Counted from the first letter of the stretch, positions 21,660 through 30,910 are shown. The stretch: 58,276 nt of DNA from an uncultured Bacteroidales bacterium (GCA_944325765.1 CALVBH010000071.1:1-58276); one strand, 5' to 3'. Numbers and translations: made by a program. Notes: generated by a model from the sequence alone, not told the origin.

Positions 21660-24251
21660 TCAAATAATTTCCATATCGGCGGATTTCATCCAGCCCTGGC
21701 GTCCGTCGGCAAGTTCGATATTGCGCCAGTCGCCTACTTCGTCGAGAATCTGCACCTTCGTACCCTCATGCAGGATGAACAGGTCGGTGGAAGCCTCCGA
21801 TGACGGAGAACTCCTGACGGACACTACCGGAGCCATGATGATGGCGCCGTCCTTGCGGGAATAGTCCGAGCGCTGCCAGAAAGAGAAGGATACCGCGGAC
21901 AACGACAGCAGGAAGAAGACCACAGCGGAAAAGAAACCGGTCCGTCTCCAGACCAACGAGCCCGAAAGGAGAAACAGCAGCAATGCAGCGACAGCGACAG
22001 CGAAGAAAACCAGTCCGGAAACAGCCCAGGCATCGGAATCCAGGGCATAGCAAAGGTTCCTGACCCAGGTTTTCAGGATGAATTCAGGCACAGGCTCTAT
22101 CCTGTCCTGTACAAAATCCGAAGCTACCGTCATATTGTATCTGGCGTCATCGTATGAAGGGTCCAGCTTAAGCGCACGCTCATAATAAAGTATCGCCTTG
22201 GATACATCCCCGTTTTTGAACCAGGCATTCCCGAGATTGCAGTACAGGGCAGGAGACTCCAGTCCGAGGTTCTCTATGGCAGAATATGCCTGTACCGCTT
22301 CTGACCATACCCCTTCGGTATAGGCGGCATTGGCGGCATTGAACAGCGAATCCACGTAAGCGTCTGACGCATGTCCTGCGGCAGGGAAACCGAGCAGCAG
22401 CATCACAGTCACGACAGTGGCGATGCCGGACTTTTTACTGTTTTTCATATATGAGTCTATCGATGAAATCACATCCACGGCATCCTGATAATGCGCGGAC
22501 ATGGCAGCATTTCCGGCATCAGGAGAATATCTGGCGAATTCGCAGGCATCCACGAGGGCCACGAACCTGTCCGCGGCCTCGGCCGGCACTCCCCTCTCAG
22601 CCAGAGTCTCCGAAATCCGTTCCTTGGACAAATCGCTGACCGGCATGTTCAGTTTGTCGGACACATATCCTGTCAGAGCCTTGTGCAACTCCTCATAGAA
22701 CGCGGAATACAGATTCTGGGACAGATATCCGGAAGCCTTGTGCAGGCGCTTCCTGGCCATCTTGGTAGCCCCCCTGTTCTTCGAACCGGCAATATCGGCA
22801 CGGCGTCTGGCCAAAATGCGCAACAGGAAACAGATGGCTGCCCCCATAACCGCAATGGCTGCAGTCAGGACCCAGAAAAGGACAGAACCTGCAAAGAACT
22901 CCCCTTTCGCGGACAGCCCGTTATCTTTCGTATTTATGAACCTTATGTCCTGATTCAGGTTCTTCACTCCGCGCTGCGTCACTCCCGGCACCGGATAGGT
23001 GGAGGCGACATCGGGTTCATTGCCCCTGGCGACGGTAAACGGAATGAGAGGCGTCTCCACAGTAACATATTTTCCGGCATTTATGTCATAATAACTGTAT
23101 TTTACCGGAGCGATGGCAAAATCTCCCGCACTGCGCGGAATGAACGGGAATTCGTATGTCTTGCTGCCCGAAACCCCGCCGGAAGCCTTGTCCACGGAGT
23201 CGGAAACCTTCGTGTCGTAAACCTCGAAATCAGGAGGGAAAACCACATCCGGTTCTTCGAGCAGGGAAACGTTTCCCTTTCCGGAAATCCTGACTATCAG
23301 CGATGCGGCATCGTGGGTGCGGAGGGAATCCTTGCTCAGTTCAGCCGTGATGGAAAATTTTCCCACCCCGCCCTTGAATGAAGCAGGCGCTCCGGACGGG
23401 AGCGGAGACACGTTGATTTTGTATGCGGGGGTGGATATCCTTTTCCTTACGGTCCTGTATTCGTCGAAGAATTCGTCGAAAATGCTCACGCTTCCGCTGG
23501 ATACCGTCCTGACATTTACCACGCAGACCAGTTCAGCCGGATTTACCGTCAACGTTCCGGACTGCTGCGGTATAAGGATATACTTCCTGAGCACGGCCGC
23601 ATTGTAAATCCTGTCATTCAGGCTTTCACGCCGGAACTCTATATTGGACGGAGCCTCTATTTCCTGATTCCAGAAGCCGTCGAATGAAGGGAACCTGGCA
23701 TCCTCGAAACCTGCGATATTGACCCTCTGGTAGAGTTTGAGGGTAGCGGTAATAGGCTCTCCCACCACGACATTGCGCTTGCTGAAAGTAAGCGTCATGA
23801 AGAGATTCTCATCGGAAATATCGGTCGTGACCTGCCCCCGTGACGACTGATCCGGCTGAGTCTGTGCCGAAGCGCCCTGTGAAACTACGGAAATGTCTGC
23901 CGGACTGGTGGAATATGTCTTGCCCTTTACCGTAACGGTGGCTGCCGGTATCCGGAAAGAGCCTTTCTTCTTAGGCGAAAGGATGTAGGTATAGGTAAAC
24001 TGGGAAGACTTGGTCCGCTTCCCGTTGATGATCTGTATGCTGGTGGAACGGCCCTGCTGCGGGCCCCAGACCAGTTGGAAATCGTCTCCCGGGGACCAGT
24101 CGAAATCGGACGGAGCGTTTTCACCGTCGTATATGAATGTCACGTTGAACTGTTCGTCCAGCGATACCACGTCAGGGACTTCCACCCTGAGCTGGGCGGA
24201 CATCGCCACAGCCTGGAGCATTATAAAAAATGTCAGAAATAATTTCTTCAT
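21660..24251 (-). CDS. BatD-BatE fusion protein (oxygen-tolerance/Bat operon)
   Basis: In 863 residues this joins two proteins that are normally separate. Residues 1-601 are BatD: signal peptide (AVAMSAQ), beta-rich Ig-like periplasmic modules, a membrane helix near 437-460 and a cytoplasmic helical tail. Residues 602-863 are BatE: a second perfect signal-peptide-like stretch beginning with Met602 (MKNSKKSG, then VVTVMLLLGF, then AAGHAS), TPR repeats (about 625-690; YCNLGNAWFKNGDVSKAILYYERALKLDP), two membrane helices and a C-terminal bacterial SH3 domain (VSVRSSPSSEA...GRQGWMKSADMEII). The junction is in frame (ATG at 22446-22448). BatE could also be made from that internal ATG. Function: poorly defined membrane complex with BatA and BatB, linked to stress or aerotolerance in some Bacteroides. 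Confidence 0.88.
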   Translation of the reverse strand: MKKLFLTFFIMLQAVAMSAQLRVEVPDVVSLDEQFNVTFIYDGENAPSDFDWSPGDDFQLVWGPQQGRSTSIQIINGKRTKSSQFTYTYILSPKKKGSFRIPAATVTVKGKTYSTSPADISVVSQGASAQTQPDQSSRGQVTTDISDENLFMTLTFSKRNVVVGEPITATLKLYQRVNIAGFEDARFPSFDGFWNQEIEAPSNIEFRRESLNDRIYNAAVLRKYILIPQQSGTLTVNPAELVCVVNVRTVSSGSVSIFDEFFDEYRTVRKRISTPAYKINVSPLPSGAPASFKGGVGKFSITAELSKDSLRTHDAASLIVRISGKGNVSLLEEPDVVFPPDFEVYDTKVSDSVDKASGGVSGSKTYEFPFIPRSAGDFAIAPVKYSYYDINAGKYVTVETPLIPFTVARGNEPDVASTYPVPGVTQRGVKNLNQDIRFINTKDNGLSAKGEFFAGSVLFWVLTAAIAVMGAAICFLLRILARRRADIAGSKNRGATKMARKRLHKASGYLSQNLYSAFYEELHKALTGYVSDKLNMPVSDLSKERISETLAERGVPAEAADRFVALVDACEFARYSPDAGNAAMSAHYQDAVDVISSIDSYMKNSKKSGIATVVTVMLLLGFPAAGHASDAYVDSLFNAANAAYTEGVWSEAVQAYSAIENLGLESPALYCNLGNAWFKNGDVSKAILYYERALKLDPSYDDARYNMTVASDFVQDRIEPVPEFILKTWVRNLCYALDSDAWAVSGLVFFAVAVAALLLFLLSGSLVWRRTGFFSAVVFFLLSLSAVSFSFWQRSDYSRKDGAIIMAPVVSVRSSPSSEASTDLFILHEGTKVQILDEVGDWRNIELADGRQGWMKSADMEII

Positions 24252-24301
24252 ATATTCATATAAATGTGCCGGTCGTATGCGTTAAACCTGATTTTTCCCT
24301 G

Positions 24302-25063
24302 TTACCAGTTTTTCTCCTTCTGCCTGGACTGGAGTACGGCAGCCTTTTCTTTCTTGACCTTGTCCTGGGTCTCCTTTTCCTTTGCCATTATCGCATTCAG
24401 CATCTGCTGTGCAGCCTGTTTGCTTATCTGAGGAGTGGACTGCGGGGACTGGCCGTCCTGAGGCCGGTCATTGTCACGGCCGTTGCCGTTCCTGTCCTGA
24501 TTATCGTCATTGTCCCCCTCATTATTGTTCCGGTCATTGCCATTCTGGTCCTGATTCTGGTTCTGATCCTGGTCGTTCCGGTTCTGATTATCCTGATTGT
24601 CCTGATTCTGGCTGTTCTGGCGGTTTTCGAGCATTTTCTTAGCGTAGATGTAGTTTTCCTTCGCATCCAGATCGCCCGGATTCCGCAGAAGAGCTTCCCT
24701 GTAGACCTCCACCGCCTTCCCGTAATCTTTCAGTGACAACGCCGTATTCCCCCTGTTGTAAAAATAATCCGCCGCATACTCCGATTCCGGTGCCCGTGAG
24801 GCAATGCTGTCGAGGACAGACGCAGCCTCCTGCCAGTTCTGCATCCGGTACAATGCGTTGGCCAGGTTATAGGTGGCGGCGAAAGAGGTGGAATCACGCA
24901 GCAATGCTTTCTGATAATCCACCGCGGCTTCCCTGTATTCTTCTTTTGCAAATTTCCTGTTCCCGCTTCTGACGTCTTTCCTGTCGTCATCGCCTGCACT
25001 CGCCGTCAGGGTGCAAGCGAAAGCCAGAACTGCGGCCAGCAATATTTTTCCTGTCATTTCCAT
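24302..25063 (-). CDS. batC: BatC, tetratricopeptide-repeat protein with Asn/Gln/Asp-rich tract
   Basis: An exported TPR protein of 253 residues: signal peptide (CTLTASAGDDD), two to three TPR units (about 40-135; AATYNLANALYRMQNWQEAASVL), then a low-complexity segment of about 70 residues made almost only of Asn, Gln, Asp, Arg and Gly (about 150-220), and a basic C-terminus (KEKAAVLQSRQKEKNW). BatC orthologues usually carry such a charged disordered tail, but here it is unusually long and DNA-repetitive. It sits 3 nt after batB and 50 nt before the batD-batE fusion. Probably a scaffold within the Bat complex. Confidence 0.88.
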   Translation of the reverse strand: MEMTGKILLAAVLAFACTLTASAGDDDRKDVRSGNRKFAKEEYREAAVDYQKALLRDSTSFAATYNLANALYRMQNWQEAASVLDSIASRAPESEYAADYFYNRGNTALSLKDYGKAVEVYREALLRNPGDLDAKENYIYAKKMLENRQNSQNQDNQDNQNRNDQDQNQNQDQNGNDRNNNEGDNDDNQDRNGNGRDNDRPQDGQSPQSTPQISKQAAQQMLNAIMAKEKETQDKVKKEKAAVLQSRQKEKNW

Positions 25064-25066
25064 ATT

Positions 25067-26062
25067 CTACAGCAACTGTTTACGTGCCTTTCTTTCCCCT
25101 ATGAGCATCTCGATGACAAAAAGCGCCAGCGCAATGGCGAAAAAGTACATATACTGTTCATCGAACTCCTCGAAAATCACCGAGTTGAACATTTCCTCGT
25201 CCATCTTCCTTATGTCGTCCACTATGGGATTGAGCCCGAATTCGCTCATTCCGGCTCTCACGTATGCTCCGTTCCCGGCAGAAGCTATGTCCCTGAGCAC
25301 TTTTTCATCGAGCCGCGAAACCACGATATTCCCGTCCCTGTCTTTCAGAAGTTCGCCCTTGTACGGCACGGGCTTGCCCTCCGCCGAACCGACGCCGATC
25401 GTGAAGACTTTTATACCCATTTCCGCAGCCTGTTTCGCCGCCGCTACCGGATCGTCCTCGTGGTTCTCTCCGTCAGTAATGACGATGATGGCCCGGCTCC
25501 GTTCGCTCTGCGTACTGAAACTCCTGATGCAGGTCGTTATGGCTTCCCCGAGAGCTGTACCCTGAATCGGGACAGACTCCGTATTTATGCTGTTCAGGAA
25601 CATCTTGGCCGATGTGTAGTCTGTCGTCACCGGCAGCTGCACAAATGAAGTCCCCGCGAAAACCACAAGTCCTATCCTGTCATCCCTGAGTTTGTCCACT
25701 AAACTGGAAATCGCGAGTTTGGCCCGTTCAAGTCTGTTCGGGGAATAGTCTTCCGCCATCATGGAATTGGACACGTCCAAGGCAATCATTATCTCCACGC
25801 CCTTAGTGTTCCGTTCTTTAAGACGTGCTCCGATCTGCGGTCTGGAAAGCCCCAGGACAAAGAACAGGAAGGCAAGCGAAAAAAGAGTCAGTCTTACCCA
25901 TCCCTTGGATGACGAAACGGACGGCATAAGTTCCTTCACCAAAGTTCCGTCCCCGAATTTCCTTATTCTTTTCTTCCTGAAATGCCTCATCACCGCATAC
26001 GCCACGAAAAACAGCGGTATGAGGAGAAGCAAGATCAGATATTCCGCATTTGCAATAATCAT
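25067..26062 (-). CDS. batB: BatB, membrane von Willebrand factor A protein
   Basis: A 331-residue protein with N-terminal membrane helices (LILLLLIPLFFVAYAVM and LTLFSLAFLFFVLGLS), a VWA domain (about 88-290), and one C-terminal helix (YFFAIALALFVIEMLI). The metal-ion-dependent adhesion site is complete: DVSNSM, the Thr in PVTTDYTSAK, and the Asp of VITDGENHED. Aerotolerance operon proteins BatA and BatB are thought to pair in the inner membrane. Its neighbours are batA (13 nt upstream) and batC (3 nt downstream). Confidence 0.92.
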   Translation of the reverse strand: MIIANAEYLILLLLIPLFFVAYAVMRHFRKKRIRKFGDGTLVKELMPSVSSSKGWVRLTLFSLAFLFFVLGLSRPQIGARLKERNTKGVEIMIALDVSNSMMAEDYSPNRLERAKLAISSLVDKLRDDRIGLVVFAGTSFVQLPVTTDYTSAKMFLNSINTESVPIQGTALGEAITTCIRSFSTQSERSRAIIVITDGENHEDDPVAAAKQAAEMGIKVFTIGVGSAEGKPVPYKGELLKDRDGNIVVSRLDEKVLRDIASAGNGAYVRAGMSEFGLNPIVDDIRKMDEEMFNSVIFEEFDEQYMYFFAIALALFVIEMLIGERKARKQLL

Positions 26063-26075
26063 CCTGTCCTCCTTT

Positions 26076-27062
26076 TTATGGTAAACGCCTCAATACGAAG
26101 ACTCTCAGCAGAAATTCGAGCAGCAGGGCGGCCAAAGCCACGAGGGCGTATTTCCCGAAAAGTTCCTGATATACGGGGAAACTGTCCACTGTCGTCCTGA
26201 CTTTCTCCATCTTGTTGATTTCGCTGTATATCTCCATCAGCTTGGTATTGTCTGTAGCCCTGAAATACTGGCCTCCCGTAGCTTCCGCTATTTCCTTCAG
26301 CAGGTCTTCGTCTATCTCGACCTGAACCTTCTGGATATCCACTCCCCACGGTGTCATCACCGGATAAGGGGCAAGTCCCTGTGCCCCGACGCCGATAGTA
26401 TAGACACGCACTCCGTAAGTCCGCGCTATCTCTGCGGCCATCTGCGGGGTAATCTCCCCCGCGTTGTTCACACCGTCGGTCAGCAATATCACCACACGGC
26501 TTTTGGCATCGGAATCCTTCATTCTCGCCACAGCCGTAGCCAGCCCGTTTCCTATGGCGGTACCGTCCTCTATCAAATCGGTCTGGACCTCCTTCATCAG
26601 ATTTATCAGGGTAGCCCTGTCGGTAGTCATCGGGCACTGCGTGAAACTTTCACCGGCGAATACTACTATGCCTATCCTGTCATACGGTCTCTGGGCGATG
26701 AATTCTATGGCTATGTCTTTCGCTGCGCTGAGCCTGTCCGGAGTAAAATCCCTGGCGAGCATACTCGTGGACACGTCCATAGTCAGCATGATGTCTATGC
26801 CTTCGGAATCAATCCTTTCCATCTGTCCGGCTGACCTGGGCCTGGCTATGGCTATGATTATCATCACTATGGCCAGCGTTCTGAGTGCGAACGGGATATG
26901 TCTGACGACACTGTATGCCGTCCGGCCGGATTTCTTCCATGGAACGATGGTGGACACTCTCAGATGAGGCACCCTTTCCTTCCATTCCATGTATATGTAA
27001 TGGAGAAGAAGCAGCGCAGGTATGATTTCCAGCCAGAGAAGTTTCGGGTATTCGAAAAACAT
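26076..27062 (-). CDS. batA: BatA, membrane von Willebrand factor A protein
   Basis: A 328-residue paralogue of the next gene, with the same topology: an N-terminal membrane helix (LLWLEIIPALLLLHYIYM), a second near 60-80, a VWA domain with complete MIDAS (DVSTSM, Thr in PMTTDRATL, Asp in LTDGVNNAGE), and a C-terminal membrane helix (YALVALAALLLEFLLRV). It starts 3 nt after the preceding membrane-protein gene. The duplicated VWA genes in tandem are the hallmark of the Bacteroidota bat operon. Confidence 0.92.
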   Translation of the reverse strand: MFFEYPKLLWLEIIPALLLLHYIYMEWKERVPHLRVSTIVPWKKSGRTAYSVVRHIPFALRTLAIVMIIIAIARPRSAGQMERIDSEGIDIMLTMDVSTSMLARDFTPDRLSAAKDIAIEFIAQRPYDRIGIVVFAGESFTQCPMTTDRATLINLMKEVQTDLIEDGTAIGNGLATAVARMKDSDAKSRVVILLTDGVNNAGEITPQMAAEIARTYGVRVYTIGVGAQGLAPYPVMTPWGVDIQKVQVEIDEDLLKEIAEATGGQYFRATDNTKLMEIYSEINKMEKVRTTVDSFPVYQELFGKYALVALAALLLEFLLRVFVLRRLP

Positions 27063-27065
27063 GGC

Positions 27066-28136
27066 TTATTCCTCCTTTTTCCGAGTCTGGTCCCCGGCAG
27101 TATTATCAGTTATCAGAGCCGGCTGTCCGGGAGCATTTCCGGTCTCGGCCGTAGTCTGGTCCAGTTCCTCCTGATATGTCATGGTCACAAACCTCACCGC
27201 TGACGGCAGCGCGGAAGCGTTTTCAGTCCGGGAAGCCGAATATTTGGCGAATTTCACGAAATCGGCCCTTTCGAACAGTTCTTTCGCCTCCTCGTAAAGG
27301 TCTGGTCTGATGTCTTTCCCTTTCAGTCCGTCGAAAATCTCCTTTGTCGTCATTTCCATGGCGGAGACTCCGAAGCGGGAGGCAATATATTCCCGAAGGG
27401 CGTCGGTTATGCCGGAATAGAAGGCTTTCTGTTTCTCCGGGGCCCAGAAGGAATCCCCTCTGAATCTGTCCAGTTTCCGTAACGCCCGGATATGCGCAGG
27501 CTCGCTGTTCGCCGCATCTTCAGACTTTTTCCTGAGATATTTCCTCGTAAGCCATACCGCCGCCAGTATTATCGCTGCAAGCAGCAATGCGCCTCCGATG
27601 TACGGAAGCGTTTCCCTGAACTCCAGCGGATAGCGGATCTGCCCCTTTATGTCATGAACCTCGAATTTGGCCGTATCCACAGGCATTGTCCTTACATCCA
27701 AAACTTTAGGAGAAAACACCAGCGTATCGGCGACTCCTTCGGGAGATATTCTGACGACATAGACCGGAGGAAGTTCATAACGGCCTTCATCGAAAGAGGT
27801 TATCGTAACGCTTCCCCTTATGTCCATCTTTTGCGGAGCCTTTTTCTTTCCCCTGCTTACGGCAACGGTATCGAGACTCCACTGCGAAACTATCTCCACG
27901 CCGGGACAGAAGCCTTTGGAATAGTCAGGCAGCATGAAGCCCGTCCCCTCGCTGACTCCGTCGAGTTCGAATCCGTACTTCAGCTGGTCGGCTATGAGGA
28001 CGGAATCCCGTGGCTGCAGCTGTTCGAGACAAGCCTCGCCTGCCTTTACGCCCACGATGGTATCCTGCTGTGCCGCAGCCGGCAACTGAGCCAGGATGAA
28101 CGCCAGTATAACGGTAAATCTGAAATCGAATTTCAT
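27066..28136 (-). CDS. Bat-operon membrane protein of unknown function
   Basis: A 356-residue protein with a signal peptide (LPAAAQQD), a periplasmic beta-rich domain (about 25-175), one membrane helix (about 185-205; GGALLLAAIILAAVWLT), and a cytoplasmic helical domain (about 225-320; FYSGITDALREYIASRFGVSAMEMTTKEI) like the DUF4381-type tail of BatD-related proteins. The tail ends in a Thr/Asp/Lys-rich extension. Such a protein is regularly found between the DUF58 and batA genes in this phylum. It is 1 nt from DUF58 and 3 nt from batA, so obligate co-expression is likely. No catalytic motif seen. Confidence 0.75.
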   Translation of the reverse strand: MKFDFRFTVILAFILAQLPAAAQQDTIVGVKAGEACLEQLQPRDSVLIADQLKYGFELDGVSEGTGFMLPDYSKGFCPGVEIVSQWSLDTVAVSRGKKKAPQKMDIRGSVTITSFDEGRYELPPVYVVRISPEGVADTLVFSPKVLDVRTMPVDTAKFEVHDIKGQIRYPLEFRETLPYIGGALLLAAIILAAVWLTRKYLRKKSEDAANSEPAHIRALRKLDRFRGDSFWAPEKQKAFYSGITDALREYIASRFGVSAMEMTTKEIFDGLKGKDIRPDLYEEAKELFERADFVKFAKYSASRTENASALPSAVRFVTMTYQEELDQTTAETGNAPGQPALITDNTAGDQTRKKEE

Positions 28137-28137
28137 A

Positions 28138-29028
28138 CTATCTTGTTTGGAAAAAGGTCATCAGACCTTTTACATAATCGCTGTCGGTGGATATGCTGAC
28201 GCTGTCCACCTTGTATTTGAGAAAGAGTCTGGATGACGCCGCCGTGACATCCTCGAACCATTTTTCGTATTCTCTCCGCATTTTCCTGTCGGAGGTGTTC
28301 ACCCAGGAAGCCGACATCGTCTCTGAATCCTTTACATGCACGAGCCCGACATCCGGCAATGTCCTCTCCCTCGGGTCGTGAACCTCGATGACGGAAAGAT
28401 CATGCCTGTTTACAGCCACTTTCAGGGCGTCTTCATATTTAGGATTCCCGTCGCTGTCCACATCGAGCAGGTCCGAAAGCAGGAAAGCCGTACACCTTTT
28501 CTTGATGGCATTGGTCAGGAAACGCAGAGCCTCGCCTATGTCGGTGCCGTTGTGCTCCGGTTCGAATTCCAATATTTCCATAATGATGTGCAGCAGATGG
28601 CTCCGGCCCTTTTTCGGAGGAATGAATTTCTCCACCCGGTCGCTGAAAAAGAGGGCTCCGACCTTGTCATTGTTTATGATGGCGGAAAAGGAAAGGACAG
28701 CCGCTATTTCAGCTATCCGGTCGCGTTTGTTCTGCCCGGCAGTCCCGAACAGACCGGATCGGCTGATATCTATCAGCAGGACCACGGTCATCTCCCTTTC
28801 TTCCTCGAATACCTTTATATAAGGTGAACGCATCCTTGCGGTGACATTCCAGTCCATATTCCGGACATCGTCGCCGAACTGGTACTCCCTGACTTCACTG
28901 AAAGTCATGCCGCGCCCCTTGAAGGCAGAGTGATATTCTCCTGCAAAAATCTGGTGGGAAAGCGCCCTGGTTCTGATTTCTATCTTCCTGACCTTCTTCA
29001 GGAGGTCGTTTGCATCCCGTTTTTCCAT
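28138..29028 (-). CDS. DUF58 domain protein of the MoxR/Bat operon
   Basis: A 296-residue soluble protein with the DUF58 signature GRGMTFSEVREYQFGDDVRNMDWNVTARM followed by a VWA-like fold (VLLIDISRSGLFG). These proteins are always encoded next to MoxR ATPases and are thought to be their clients or partners. Its ATG shares one base with the moxR stop (TAATG), so translation is coupled. No signal peptide. Confidence 0.93.
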   Translation of the reverse strand: MEKRDANDLLKKVRKIEIRTRALSHQIFAGEYHSAFKGRGMTFSEVREYQFGDDVRNMDWNVTARMRSPYIKVFEEEREMTVVLLIDISRSGLFGTAGQNKRDRIAEIAAVLSFSAIINNDKVGALFFSDRVEKFIPPKKGRSHLLHIIMEILEFEPEHNGTDIGEALRFLTNAIKKRCTAFLLSDLLDVDSDGNPKYEDALKVAVNRHDLSVIEVHDPRERTLPDVGLVHVKDSETMSASWVNTSDRKMRREYEKWFEDVTAASSRLFLKYKVDSVSISTDSDYVKGLMTFFQTR

Positions 29029-30020
29029 TATGGAACCTCTACTGCATTGATTATCTCGGAGATGATGTTTTCCGTAGTGACGTTTTCCGCCTCGGCCTCG
29101 TAGGTCAGGCCTATCCTGTGGCGGAGCACTTCATTGCAGACGGCTCTGACATCCTCAGGTATGACATATCCCCTTCTCTTGATGAATGCATACGCCTTCG
29201 AAGCCATGGACAGGGAAATGCTCGCCCTCGGAGAACCTCCGTATGCTATCAGACCGGAAAGCTGGCCGAGACCGTAATCCTCAGGGGTTCTGGTAGCATA
29301 GACTATATCCACGATGTATCTTTCGATTTTCTCATCCATATACACGTCGCGGACTACCTGGCGGGCCTTGACGATGTCTTCCGGTTTCAGGACAGGACTG
29401 GCTTTCGGGAATTCTCCGGAATTGTTCATCCTGACAATCAGTTTCTCTTCCTCCTTTTTCGGATAGCTGACCACGACTTTCAGCATGAAACGGTCCACCT
29501 GGGCCTCCGGAAGCGGATAGGTACCTTCCTGCTCTATCGGGTTCTGCGTAGCCATCACGAGGAAAGGCTCCGGAAGCCGGAACGTCTCGTCGCCGATAGT
29601 CACCTGGCGTTCCTGCATGGCTTCGAGCAGGGCGGACTGGACTTTCGCCGGTGAACGGTTGATTTCATCCGCAAGCACGAAATTAGCGAATATCGGTCCC
29701 TTCTTTATCTGGAACTGTTCGCTTTTCTGCGAGTAGATGAGAGTACCTATCACATCGGCCGGAAGCAGGTCCGGAGTGAACTGGATACGGCTGAATTTGG
29801 CGTCTATCGCCGAAGCGAGGGTATTGATGGCCAATGTCTTCGCCAGTCCCGGCACACCTTCCAGAAGGATATGTCCGTTCGCAAGAAGTCCGATCAGCAG
29901 ATTTTCCACCAGATGTTTCTGTCCTACGATGACCTTGTTCATCTCCATCGTAAGTATGTCCACGAAAGAACTCTCCTGCTGGATGCGGTCATTCAATTCC
30001 TTGATATTTATATTGTCCAT
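29028..30020 (-). CDS. MoxR-family AAA+ ATPase
   Basis: A 330-residue AAA+ chaperone-like ATPase, first gene of the bat operon. Visible motifs: Walker A GVPGLAKT, Walker B ADEINRS, sensor 1 MATQNPIEQEGTYPLPEAQVDRF, and the lid domain at the C-terminus. It is expected to remodel or load metal ions into the VWA partners encoded downstream. A promoter with both halves precedes it (30046-30076), with a leader of about 20 nt. Confidence 0.94.
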   Translation of the reverse strand: MDNINIKELNDRIQQESSFVDILTMEMNKVIVGQKHLVENLLIGLLANGHILLEGVPGLAKTLAINTLASAIDAKFSRIQFTPDLLPADVIGTLIYSQKSEQFQIKKGPIFANFVLADEINRSPAKVQSALLEAMQERQVTIGDETFRLPEPFLVMATQNPIEQEGTYPLPEAQVDRFMLKVVVSYPKKEEEKLIVRMNNSGEFPKASPVLKPEDIVKARQVVRDVYMDEKIERYIVDIVYATRTPEDYGLGQLSGLIAYGGSPRASISLSMASKAYAFIKRRGYVIPEDVRAVCNEVLRHRIGLTYEAEAENVTTENIISEIINAVEVP

Positions 30021-30045
30021 ATATTTTGATTAATTTGTAACTTCG

Positions 30046-30076
30046 CAAAGTTAAAATCAATATCCCGTAAAAACAA
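30046..30076 (-). promoter_or_regulatory. Promoter of the moxR-bat operon
   Basis: On the minus strand a TTG (30074-30076) is followed after 20 nt by TAACTTTG (30046-30053), the full Bacteroidota TTTG/TAnnTTTG layout. The -33 part reaches the first base of the divergent truA start codon, so this promoter and truA translation overlap. Confidence 0.7.
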
Positions 30077-30858
30077 TGCGATACCTCGTCAGACTTTCCT
30101 ATAACGGTGCGGCTTTCTGCGGCTGGCAGATACAGCCTGATGCCAGATCAGTGCAGGAAACACTCCAGAAAGCCATTTCCATCGCTTTGCAGGAGGATAT
30201 TTCCGTCACCGGAGCCGGAAGAACCGATACGGAAGTAAATGCTGTGAACTATATCGCTCATTTCGATACGGAAAAGCCGTCTGTTCCAGAGCCGGGGGCA
30301 TTAGTTAGCAAATTAAATGCCATCTTGCCCAAAGATATCATTGTTCATGATATAAAGGCTGCCGGTACGGATTTTCATGCCAGATTCTCGGCCGTTTCGC
30401 GTGAATACCGTTATTTTCTGCACAGGAAGAAAGACCCCTTCGCAGGACAGTTTTCCTGGCACTGCAAGTACCGTCTCGATGTCGCGGCGATGAACGCGGC
30501 GGCAGCCTTCCTGTCAGGCACGCACGACTTCAGCTGTTTCGAAAAAAAGGGAGGGAACAACGTCACATCCGTCTGTACCGTATATGAAGCCGGATGGAAA
30601 AGCTACAGTCCCTCGCATATCGGGTTACTCGGTTATCCTGCCACGGAAGAGGATTACCTTGTCTTTACTGTCAGGGCCGACAGGTTTCTCAGGAATATGG
30701 TCAGGGCGATAGTCGGTTCTCTCATCGATGTCGGAAGAGGAAAGCGGAGCGTTGAATGGTTCAGGGAGCTCATCGGGAACGGGACACGGTCGGATGCGGG
30801 AGAATCCGTCCCGGGATTCGCGCTTTTCCTGACGGGAATCGGCTATCCGGACAAGTAA
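30076..30858 (+). CDS. truA: tRNA pseudouridine(38-40) synthase TruA
   Basis: Isomerises uridines 38-40 in the tRNA anticodon arm. The 260 residues begin MRYLVRLSYNGAAFCGWQIQ; the catalytic Asp51 is in GAGRTD. The C-terminal half has the YRYFLHRKKDPF and FLRNMVRAIVGSLIDVGRGKR motifs. After the catalytic Asp the sequence reads TEVNA where most TruA proteins have xGVHA, an uncommon change beside the active site. It is divergent from moxR with a 55-nt spacer. Confidence 0.95.
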   Translation: MRYLVRLSYNGAAFCGWQIQPDARSVQETLQKAISIALQEDISVTGAGRTDTEVNAVNYIAHFDTEKPSVPEPGALVSKLNAILPKDIIVHDIKAAGTDFHARFSAVSREYRYFLHRKKDPFAGQFSWHCKYRLDVAAMNAAAAFLSGTHDFSCFEKKGGNNVTSVCTVYEAGWKSYSPSHIGLLGYPATEEDYLVFTVRADRFLRNMVRAIVGSLIDVGRGKRSVEWFRELIGNGTRSDAGESVPGFALFLTGIGYPDK

Positions 30859-30910
30859 AGCAGATTCTTCGGTTCCGGCAGCGGGGTGCGACCCGGTCGT
30901 CAGGACACAT

